From Streptomyces marokkonensis (GTDB taxonomy: Bacteria; Actinomycetota; Actinomycetes; Streptomycetales; Streptomycetaceae), in assembly GCF_008312835.1 (NCBI RefSeq), contig NZ_VSKS01000009.1:1-64000 (forward strand): a stretch of DNA of 64,000 nucleotides. Direction: 5' to 3'. Positions 57,245 to 64,000 of the stretch are shown here, piece after piece. The stretch's first letter is position 1. Every line of letters starts with the position of its first letter. The position numbers were made by a program, and so were the translations under genes. The notes below the pieces were generated by a model. The model made no database searches. It had not been told where the DNA came from and saw nothing but the letters and a program-made list of their open reading frames with translations.

Positions 57245-60085
57245 GTGACCGCACAAACGCCGCCCGCACTGCCCTTCCGCGATACGGACCTGCCGTTCGC
57301 GAAGCGCATCGACGACCTTCTGTCGCGGCTCACCCTCGAGGAGAAGACCGGGTTCCTGCACCAGTTCGCGCCTGCCGTGGAGCGTCTGGGCGTCGCCGCC
57401 TTCCGCACCGGCCAGGAGGCCCTGCACGGCGTCGCCTGGATGGGCCCGGCGACGGTGTTCCCCCAGGCCGTCGGCCTGGGCGCGACCTGGAACCAGGAGC
57501 TGGTGCGCCGGGTGGGCGAGGCGGTGTCCCGGGAGACGCGCGCGATGCGCGTCCGGGACGAGCGCGTCGGCCTCAACGTCTGGTCCCCGACCGTCAACCT
57601 GCTGCGCCACCCGCTGTGGGGCCGCAACGAGGAGGGCTACTCGGAGGACCCGCGACTCACGTCGGCGATCGCCACCGCCTACACGCACGGCCTGCGCGGC
57701 GACCACCCGGTGTACTGGCGCACGGCGCCCGTGCTCAAGCACTGGCTGGCGCACAACAACGAGACGGACCGCGACACCTCCTCCAGCTCCGTGCGCCCGC
57801 GCGTGCTGCACGAGTACGACCTGCGCGCCTTCCGGGAGACGGTCGAGGCGGGCGCGGTGGCCGGGGTGATGCCGGCGTACAACCTGGTCAACGGCCGCCC
57901 CAACCACGTGTCGCCGTACCTGCGCGAGCAGTTGCGCACCTGGACCGAGCAGGACCTGCTGGTCTGCTCGGACGCCGGCGCGCCCTCCAACCTGGTCGAC
58001 TCCGAGCACTACTTCGACACCCACGAGGAGGCCACGGCGGCGGCGCTGCGGGCCGGTGTCGACAGCTTCACCGACCACGGCACGGACGGTTCGACGATCG
58101 TCGGGCGGGTGCGGGGCGCGCTCGAGCGGGGCCTGCTGACGGAGGCCGACATCGACGCGGCCGTCCGCCGCCAGCTCTCGGTGCGGTTCCGGCTCGGCGA
58201 GTTCGACCCGGGAGCGGACCCCTACTCCGGGGAACAGGCCTTCGACACCCCGGAGCACCGGGCGCTCGCGCGGGAGGCAGCCGAGCAGGCGATCGTCCTG
58301 CTCAAGAACGACGCCCTGCTGCCGCTCGCGCCGGACTCCCGCGTCGCGGTCGTCGGGCTGCTCGCCGACGAGTGCAAGCTCGACTGGTACAGCGGCAGCC
58401 TGATCCACCGCTCCACCCCGCTGGAGGGTCTCCACGAGCGGTTCGGCGCCGACCGCGTGGAGTTCGCCGAAGGGGTGGACCGCGTGCTGCTGAAGACCTC
58501 CTCCGGTGCGTTCCTGCACGTGCCGGCCGCGCCCGACGCCCCCGGGACGGCGCGCGGCGCCGAGGGCGCCCTCGACCCGGCGCTGCTCGCGGGCCGTACC
58601 GATCTGCCGCCGCTCACCGCCGGGGCGGCCGGCACCGAACTCGCCCTGGCCGACTGGGGCGAGGGCGTGCTCACCCTGCGGGCGCCCGACGGCCGCTACC
58701 TCTCGGTCGCCGAGGACGGGTACGTGCGCGCCTCCGCCGACCAGCCGGGCGGCTGGATCGTGCAGGAGACGTTCCGGCTGGAACCGCACGGGGACGGTCA
58801 CCTCCTCCGGCATGTGGGAACGGGACGCCATGTGCAGGTCGCCGCCGACGGCGTGAAGGTTGCCGAGGAGGATCCCGAGGTCTTCGAGCTGGTCGTCGTC
58901 GAGCGCGGGCAGGACGCGGTGACACGCGCCGCGGCCCGGGCCGACGTGGTCGTGGTGGTCGCGGGCAACGACCCGCACATCAACGGCCGCGAGACCGAGG
59001 ACCGTACGACGCTGCGGCTGCCCGCCCAGCAGGAGCGGCTGCTGCGCACCGCCCGCGCCGCCAACCCGAACACGGTGCTGGTGCTGGTCTCCGCCTACCC
59101 GTACGCGGTCGACCCCGCGGACCTGCCGGCGATGCTGTGGACCGCGCACGGCGGCCAGGCCGCGGGCACCGCCCTGGCCCGCGTGCTCGCCGGTGACGTC
59201 TCCCCCGCCGGCCGGCTTCCGCAGACCTGGTACGCCGACGACGCCGGCCTGCCGGACCTCCTGGACTACGACGTGATCGGCGCCAGGCAGACCTATCTGT
59301 ACTTCGAGGGCACACCGCTGTTCCCGTTCGGACACGGCCGGTCGTACGCGTCCTTCTCCTACGGGGAAGTGACGGCCCGGGTCGCCGATGCCCGGGTGCG
59401 TGTCGGGTTCGCCGTCACCAACACCGGTGACCGCACGGCCGACGAGGTGCCCCAGCTCTACACGCGGGCCGTGGACCCGTCCGTCCCGCGTCCGCGCCGC
59501 GAGCTGCTGGCCCACCGGCGGGTGACGCTGGCGCCCGGGGAGACGGCCGAGCTGTCCTTCGTGGTGCCGCTGTCCGCCTTCGCGTTCTGGGACGTGGCGG
59601 CCGGCCGGTGGCGGGTGGAGCCGGGGGCGTACGAGCTGCTGGCCGGCGCCTCCAGCGAGGACGTGCGCGCCCGGACCACCGTCACGCTGGAGGGCGAGCC
59701 CGCCGTCCCGCGTCCGGTCCTCGAACGCGGCCTGGACGCCGCCGACTTCGACGAGCAGAGCGGCACCGAGATCGTCGACCGGACGCGGACGGCGGGCGAC
59801 GCCGTGACCCCCGTCGCGGACGGGGAGGGCGAACTCCTCTTCCGGAGCTGCGACTTCGGCGCCGGGGCGGGGGAGGTGACGGTGGAGGTGTCCGGCGGGG
59901 GCACGGTCGAGCTGGTCCTCGACGCGGGCCCGCCGCTCGCCGCGCTGACGCCGGAGGTGCCCACCTCGGGGCCGTACGACTACACCACGCTCCGTGCGTC
60001 CTTCGCCGCCGTCGAGGGCGTGCACGACGTACGGCTCCGGCTGCGCGGCCCGCTGCGGCTCGCGCGGGCCGGCTTCTCCGGTTGA
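57245..60085 (+). CDS. GH3 beta-glucosidase/xylosidase with beta-trefoil-like insert
   Basis: This 946-residue enzyme has a GH3 N-terminal barrel with the nucleophile Asp243 in LLVCSDAGAP, the (alpha/beta)6 domain, and the fibronectin-III-like domain (TNTGDRTADEVPQLY). Between residues about 465 and 552 it carries an insert resembling a fascin/ricin-type beta-trefoil (LTLRAPDGRYLSVAEDGYVRAS). The last 100 residues resemble a CBM6-type beta-sandwich. I use GTG 57245, with GAGGGGAA upstream; an ATG at 57188 would include the operator. No signal peptide, so cytoplasmic. Likely removes glucose or xylose from imported oligosaccharides. Confidence 0.92.
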   Translation: MTAQTPPALPFRDTDLPFAKRIDDLLSRLTLEEKTGFLHQFAPAVERLGVAAFRTGQEALHGVAWMGPATVFPQAVGLGATWNQELVRRVGEAVSRETRAMRVRDERVGLNVWSPTVNLLRHPLWGRNEEGYSEDPRLTSAIATAYTHGLRGDHPVYWRTAPVLKHWLAHNNETDRDTSSSSVRPRVLHEYDLRAFRETVEAGAVAGVMPAYNLVNGRPNHVSPYLREQLRTWTEQDLLVCSDAGAPSNLVDSEHYFDTHEEATAAALRAGVDSFTDHGTDGSTIVGRVRGALERGLLTEADIDAAVRRQLSVRFRLGEFDPGADPYSGEQAFDTPEHRALAREAAEQAIVLLKNDALLPLAPDSRVAVVGLLADECKLDWYSGSLIHRSTPLEGLHERFGADRVEFAEGVDRVLLKTSSGAFLHVPAAPDAPGTARGAEGALDPALLAGRTDLPPLTAGAAGTELALADWGEGVLTLRAPDGRYLSVAEDGYVRASADQPGGWIVQETFRLEPHGDGHLLRHVGTGRHVQVAADGVKVAEEDPEVFELVVVERGQDAVTRAAARADVVVVVAGNDPHINGRETEDRTTLRLPAQQERLLRTARAANPNTVLVLVSAYPYAVDPADLPAMLWTAHGGQAAGTALARVLAGDVSPAGRLPQTWYADDAGLPDLLDYDVIGARQTYLYFEGTPLFPFGHGRSYASFSYGEVTARVADARVRVGFAVTNTGDRTADEVPQLYTRAVDPSVPRPRRELLAHRRVTLAPGETAELSFVVPLSAFAFWDVAAGRWRVEPGAYELLAGASSEDVRARTTVTLEGEPAVPRPVLERGLDAADFDEQSGTEIVDRTRTAGDAVTPVADGEGELLFRSCDFGAGAGEVTVEVSGGGTVELVLDAGPPLAALTPEVPTSGPYDYTTLRASFAAVEGVHDVRLRLRGPLRLARAGFSG

Positions 60086-60112
60086 GGGTCCGGACGCGGC
60101 CGGCACGAAGAA

Positions 60113-60145
60113 GGGCCCGGCACCGGGACGTCCGGTGCCGGGCCC
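60113..60145. terminator. Bidirectional terminator between GH3 and aldehyde dehydrogenase genes
   Basis: A perfect 14-bp stem GGGCCCGGCACCGG/CCGGTGCCGGGCCC (60113-60126 with 60132-60145) sits between convergent genes. Confidence 0.85.
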
Positions 60146-60157
60146 CCGTGCGTCCGC

Positions 60158-61603
60158 CTACAGGGCGAGGCCGGTGAGGACCAGCACGCGCTCGTAGGTG
60201 TAGTCCTCCATCGCGAACCGCACGCCCTCGCGGCCCACGCCGGACTGCTTGGCGCCGCCGTACGGCATCTGGTCGGCGCGGTAGGAGGGCACGTCGCCGA
60301 CGACGACACCGCCGACCTCCAGGGCGCGGTGGGCCCGGAAGGCGGTCTGCAGGTCGTGGGTGAACACGCCCGCCTGGAGGCCGTACTTGGAGTCGTTGAC
60401 GGCGGCGAAGGCCGCGTCCTCGCCGTCCACCCTCTGCACGGTCAGCACGGGCCCGAAGACCTCCTCGCAGGAGATCGTCACATCGGCCGGCACGTCGGTC
60501 AGCACGGTCGGCGCGTAGGAGGCGCCGTCGCGCTTGCCGCCGGTGAGGAGGCTGGCGCCCGCCTCCACGGCTTCCTGCACCCACGCCTCGACGCGCTGCG
60601 CGGCGTCCTCGCTGACCAGCGGGCCGACGTCGGTCGCGTCGTCGTTCGGGTCACCGGTGACCTGCGCCTCGACGGCGGCGACGATGCGCGGCAGCAGCCG
60701 GTCGTACACCGACGCGTCGGCGATCACGCGCTGCACCGAGATGCAGGACTGGCCGCCCTGGTAGTTGGAGAAGGTCGCGATGCGTTCGGCGGCCCGGTCC
60801 AGGTCCTCGTCGCTCGCCCAGTCGGCGAGGACGACGGCCGCGCCGTTGCCGCCGAGCTCCAGGGTGCAGTGCTTGCGCGGCACCGAGTCCATGATCGCGT
60901 AGCCGACCTTCTCCGAGCCGGTGAAGGAGATCACCGGCAGCCGCTCGTCCTGGACGAGGGCGGGCATGCGGTCGTTGGGGACCGGGAGGATGCTCCAGGA
61001 ACCGGCGGGCAGCCCGGTCTCGGCGAGCAGCTCGCCGAGGATCAGCCCGGACAGGGGTGTGGCGGGCGCCGGCTTCAGGACGATCGGGGCACCGGCGGCG
61101 ATCGCCGGGGCGATCTTGTGGGCGCACAGGTTCAGCGGGAAGTTGAACGGCGCGATGCCGAGGACGACGCCCTTGGGGAAGCGGCGGGTGAACGCGAGCC
61201 GCCCCTGGCCGCCCGCGTCGGTGTCCAGGCGCTGGGTTTCGCCGCCGTTGAAGCGACGGGCCTCCTCCGAGGCGAAGCGGAACACGGAGACGGCACGCCC
61301 GACCTCGCCGCGGGCCCACTTCATCGGCTTGCCGTTCTCGGCGGAGATCAGCCGGGCGATCTCCTCGGTCCGCTCGGCGAGGCGCCGGCTGACGTGGTCC
61401 AGGGCGGCGGCCCGGACGTGGGCGGGAGTGGCGGCGAACTCGTCCCGTACGGCGTACGCGGCGGCCACGGCCTCCTCGACCTGGGCCTCGGACGGCACGC
61501 TCACCGTGCCGACGACCCGGCCGTCCCAGGGGGAGGTGACGTCGAAGGCGGCCTCGCCGGTGGCCTGGCGGCCGGCGAGCCAGAAGGCGTGGGTGGAAGT
61601 CAT
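60158..61603 (-). CDS. NAD(P)-dependent aldehyde dehydrogenase
   Basis: This 481-residue enzyme oxidises an aldehyde to the acid. The catalytic cysteine is in GGQSCISVQR, the general-base glutamate in LELGGNGAAV, and the cofactor region in FTGSEKVG. The sequence GIAPFNFPLNLCAHKIAPAIAAGAPIVLKPAPATPLSG resembles lactaldehyde/succinate-semialdehyde-type members, but the substrate is not certain. I chose ATG 61603 (MTSTHAFWLAG); an in-frame ATG at 61723 lacks support. A PucR-type regulator lies upstream on the same strand, which in Streptomyces often controls amine or GABA catabolism. Confidence 0.93.
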   Translation of the reverse strand: MTSTHAFWLAGRQATGEAAFDVTSPWDGRVVGTVSVPSEAQVEEAVAAAYAVRDEFAATPAHVRAAALDHVSRRLAERTEEIARLISAENGKPMKWARGEVGRAVSVFRFASEEARRFNGGETQRLDTDAGGQGRLAFTRRFPKGVVLGIAPFNFPLNLCAHKIAPAIAAGAPIVLKPAPATPLSGLILGELLAETGLPAGSWSILPVPNDRMPALVQDERLPVISFTGSEKVGYAIMDSVPRKHCTLELGGNGAAVVLADWASDEDLDRAAERIATFSNYQGGQSCISVQRVIADASVYDRLLPRIVAAVEAQVTGDPNDDATDVGPLVSEDAAQRVEAWVQEAVEAGASLLTGGKRDGASYAPTVLTDVPADVTISCEEVFGPVLTVQRVDGEDAAFAAVNDSKYGLQAGVFTHDLQTAFRAHRALEVGGVVVGDVPSYRADQMPYGGAKQSGVGREGVRFAMEDYTYERVLVLTGLAL

Positions 61604-61807
61604 GTGGAGTCCCGGCCCTTCCGCGTAGGGGGTGTACGTGGGTTTCTGGGTCCACGGTAGGTGCGCGCCGCCGGGCGGGCGTTTGTCCGGTGCGTACGGG
61701 TGCCGGACGGGAGTGTGCCGCATCGGCGCAAAGGGCTCGGGCGCCGGTGGACGCCGGTCCGCGGCCCGCTCCGCGAGGCGCCCGATGATCCGGACCGCGG
61801 GCGCCGT

Positions 61808-63370
61808 TCAGCCGTTCTCGGACGCCGTGGCCTTGAGGGCGAGCCACAGCTCCATGCGGACGTCCGGGTCGTCCAGGGAGCGGCCGAGGATCTCCTCGAC
61901 CCGGCGCATGCGGTAGCGCAGGGTGTGGCGGTGGACGCCGAGGTCGGCGGCCGCGGCGTCCCACTGGCCGTGCCGGGAGAGCCAGGCGCGCAGGGAGGCG
62001 ACGAGGTCGCCGCGGCCGGTGGCGTCGTGCTCGCGCAGCGCGCGCAGCAGCCCGTCGGCGAACGCCCGGACCGCGTCGTCGGCGAGCAGCGGCAGCACGG
62101 ACCCCGCCGCCAGGTGCTCGTGCTCGACCAGCACCCTGCCCCTGCGCCGGGCCACCGAGAGCGCCTGTTCGGCCTGCTTGTACGCGGCGGAGGCGGCGGT
62201 CGGACCGGCCGGCGCCGACAGACCGACCACCAGGTCGTCGTCGGTCTTGCGGGCCGCCTCCCGCGCGGCGGCGTGGTCGCAGCAGGCGGACGCGGCGGCG
62301 CCCCCGTCGGCCGCGAGGACGACCAGCCGCTCCCCCTCCGGCACGACCAGGACGGCCTCGCCGGAGCGGGCGGCGGCGGCCTCCGCGGTCTCGGCGAGGG
62401 CGCCGAGGGCGTCCCCGTCCGCCTCCCCGCTCCCGACGGCGACGATGATCCGGAACGGCGCGTCGAGGAGGTTGCCGTACAGGTCCCCGGCGACCGCGCG
62501 GGCGTGGTCCGGCTCCCCGGCGAGCAGCATGCGCAGCACGGCGGCGCCGATGCGCTGTTCGGCGGCGTGCAGCGAGCGGGAGCGTTCCGTGGTGAGGGTG
62601 AGCAGGGCGATGGCGGAGTGGACGGCGTACCGCTCGGCGGTGCCGAGGGCCGCGGCCGTGCCGACGGCGAGCGCCGCGCGGGGGCGCCTGCCGGTGCCGA
62701 GGGAGTGCAGTTCCACCCGGTCCTCGTGCTCCGGTCCCGCCACCACCGAGGAGGCGGGCGCGGGGCGCTCGCGCAGCCGGGTCACGTCCGGGGTGAGCCG
62801 GGCGGCGCGCCGGCCGGCCCAGTCCGGTGCCGTGGCGACGACGGCGCCCGAGGCGTCGTAGAGCGCGGCCCACCCGTCGACCTGGGCGGCGAGGGCGGCG
62901 AGCAGGCCCTCCGGGCCGTCGCTCAGCGTCTGCTTCGTCAGTTCCCGCTGGGCGGCGAAGCCAGCGGTCACCGCGCGGTACTGGTCGGCGGCGATGGCGG
63001 CGGACACGGCCTTGCTGATCGCCAGGAACGGGGTGCGGCGCGGCACCTCCAGCAGCGGCAGGCCCTCCGCGCGCGCCGCCTCGACGAGGGCGTCGGGGAT
63101 GTCCTCGTAGTGCACCCCGACGGCGAAGCCGAGCCCGACGACGCCCGCTCCCACCAGCCGCTTCACATACCGGCGCATCGCCTCCCGGTCCTCCGCGTCG
63201 AGCTTGAGCGCGGTGATCAGCAGCAGCTCCCCGCCCTCCATGTACGGCACGGGGTCGGCGAGTTCACTGGCGTGCGCCCAGCGCACGGGCACGTCGAGGC
63301 GGTCCTCGCCCGCGCGCACGGTCAGTTTGAGCGCGGAGTGGTGGACGAGCGAGGCGAGCGTCGGGGGCAT
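61808..63370 (-). CDS. PucR family transcriptional regulator
   Basis: This 520-residue regulator has an N-terminal PucR domain (about 1-125, beginning LASLVHHSALKLTVRAGEDRLDVPVRWAHASELADPVPYMEGGELLLITAL), a middle GGDEF-like CdaR region and a C-terminal helix-turn-helix (about 460-520: AAAADLGVHRHTLRYRMRRVEEILGRSLDDPDVRMELWLAL). Starts at ATG 63370. PucR proteins usually activate genes for purine, GABA or polyamine breakdown. The aldehyde dehydrogenase gene 204 bp downstream on the same strand is a plausible target. Confidence 0.94.
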   Translation of the reverse strand: MPPTLASLVHHSALKLTVRAGEDRLDVPVRWAHASELADPVPYMEGGELLLITALKLDAEDREAMRRYVKRLVGAGVVGLGFAVGVHYEDIPDALVEAARAEGLPLLEVPRRTPFLAISKAVSAAIAADQYRAVTAGFAAQRELTKQTLSDGPEGLLAALAAQVDGWAALYDASGAVVATAPDWAGRRAARLTPDVTRLRERPAPASSVVAGPEHEDRVELHSLGTGRRPRAALAVGTAAALGTAERYAVHSAIALLTLTTERSRSLHAAEQRIGAAVLRMLLAGEPDHARAVAGDLYGNLLDAPFRIIVAVGSGEADGDALGALAETAEAAAARSGEAVLVVPEGERLVVLAADGGAAASACCDHAAAREAARKTDDDLVVGLSAPAGPTAASAAYKQAEQALSVARRRGRVLVEHEHLAAGSVLPLLADDAVRAFADGLLRALREHDATGRGDLVASLRAWLSRHGQWDAAAADLGVHRHTLRYRMRRVEEILGRSLDDPDVRMELWLALKATASENG

Positions 63371-63491
63371 CGGGGCCTTGAGCCTTCGGTCTGCGACGGA
63401 TGGGTGAGAGCGCGGTGATCTTTTGGCCGCGGCGTATGAACGACCTGTGTCGATTCTGCCTCACCGTACGGTCACCGGCTGCCCCGGCAGC

Positions 63492-64000
63492 TCACCCCCG
63501 CAGGTTCACCAGCAGCGGGGGCGCGTGCTCGCCCTTGACGTCCGTCAACGACAGCACGGCGTGCCCCGCGGGCACCGCGTGCGCGAGTTCGGAGGCCGAC
63601 CAGCGCTCCCGCTCGACCTGCCGCACGGTGACCGCGTCCGTCGTGACCGCCTTGCCCGTCACCAGCTTGCGCAGCGCGTGCAGGGCACGGGTCATCGGCT
63701 GGTCGGCGAAGACCGTGTGCTTGGCGACCTCCGTCGTCTCCACCCACTCGGTGCCCCACGTCTGCGCGAACCGGTTGCCGTCCCAGGTGGTCACCCCGGA
63801 GAACGCCATGCGGCAGCCCACGGCTCCGTAGAGCGGGCCGTGCAGCGCCTCGGGGACGTCGGCGACGGTGCGCAGGGCGAGCAGTACGCCCGCGTTCTGC
63901 GAACGCAGCCGCTGGATGCGGCGCACCGATTCCGCGGTGACCGTACCGGTCGCGTCGTCCAGGACCAGGCAGGCGAAGTGCGTACGCCGCCCGTCCTTCA
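63492..64000 (-). CDS. VirD4/TraG-like ATP-binding protein, 3' part only
   Basis: The gene runs off the right edge, so only the last 169 residues are seen, the open frame continuing to base 64000. They include a Walker B-like strand (HFACLVLDDATGTVTAES), an RRIQRLRSQNAGVLLALRTVADVP segment as in the arginine-finger region of TraG/VirD4/FtsK-like motors, and a conserved end (MAFSGVTTWDGNRFAQTWGTEWVE..HTVFADQPMTRALHALRKLVTG). I recall such ATP-binding proteins of unknown role in many Streptomyces at this place. The Walker A part is outside the window. Confidence 0.75.
   Translation of the reverse strand, partial: KDGRRTHFACLVLDDATGTVTAESVRRIQRLRSQNAGVLLALRTVADVPEALHGPLYGAVGCRMAFSGVTTWDGNRFAQTWGTEWVETTEVAKHTVFADQPMTRALHALRKLVTGKAVTTDAVTVRQVERERWSASELAHAVPAGHAVLSLTDVKGEHAPPLLVNLRG

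Noticed and set aside
43708-60085. Treating the sugar locus as a cellobiose (CebR-type) system
   Set aside because: CebR operators have a TGGGAGCGCTCCCA core, unlike TCGAAGCGCTTCGA, and the enzyme set (GH74, GH95, GH42) points to xyloglucan.
57041-60106. 1021-codon leftward frame opposite GH3
   Set aside because: Shadow of the GH3 gene; it would cover the divergent promoter and both operators and lacks any recognisable domain.

Overview
The window is high-GC actinobacterial chromosome, almost certainly Streptomyces. Supporting signs are the very high GC with long antisense shadow frames, GTG/TTG starts, ATGA/GTGA operon overlaps, a flavin-dependent ThyX, and the conserved blocks rpsO-pnp, rimP-nusA-ylxR-infB-DUF503-rbfA-truB and dxr-rseP-ispG. 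Comparisons with Streptomyces coelicolor or Mycobacterium gene order are from memory, not from an alignment.

Layout. 1-500: the first bases of a leftward 16S rRNA gene with its leader and promoters. 0.5-16.7 kb: housekeeping genes (RNase J, dapA, thyX, a long leftward rpsO-pnp-M16 peptidase-dapB-membrane/TPR operon), an orphan DUF397 protein, a 1132-residue proline-rich MinD-like ATPase resembling EspI of type VII secretion, and ribF. 16.8-20.6 kb: a large protein joining a degenerate trypsin-like domain to a P-loop NTPase and a helical C-terminus. 20.9-28 kb: the leftward translation/transcription operon. 28.1-30.1 kb: three rightward genes (lipoprotein, ferritin-like protein, APH-fold pseudokinase). 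30.3-37.7 kb: proS, two GNAT proteins, ispG, rseP and dxr. 37.8-43.7 kb: a long acyl-CoA dehydrogenase, an ABC exporter pair and a divergent two-component system.

43.7-60.1 kb is a plant cell-wall sugar locus. It holds a LacI regulator, a secreted intradiol dioxygenase with a CBM5/12 module, a secreted GH12 endoglucanase, GH95, GH42, a secreted GH74 xyloglucanase, an LplB/LplC-type importer with a Tat lipoprotein binding protein, and a divergent cytoplasmic GH3. Secreted endo-enzymes (GH12, GH74) would cut xyloglucan outside, the importer would take up oligosaccharides, and GH95/GH42/GH3 would trim fucose (or L-galactose), galactose and glucose/xylose inside. No GH31 alpha-xylosidase and no importer ATPase lie in the window. 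Four copies of a TCGAAGCGCTTCGA-type palindrome sit at the LacI gene (two), the importer promoter and the GH3 promoter, so the locus looks like one LacI regulon.

60.1-64 kb: an aldehyde dehydrogenase, a PucR-type regulator, and the 3' part of a VirD4/TraG-like ATPase running off the right edge. I see no CRISPR array, tRNA gene, insertion sequence or prophage. The most unusual items are the LacI-controlled xyloglucan locus with its dioxygenase fusion, the doubly degenerate protease-NTPase, the APH pseudokinase, the EspI-like ATPase without visible ESX partners, and a chain of three minimal overlapping ORFs just upstream of infB.
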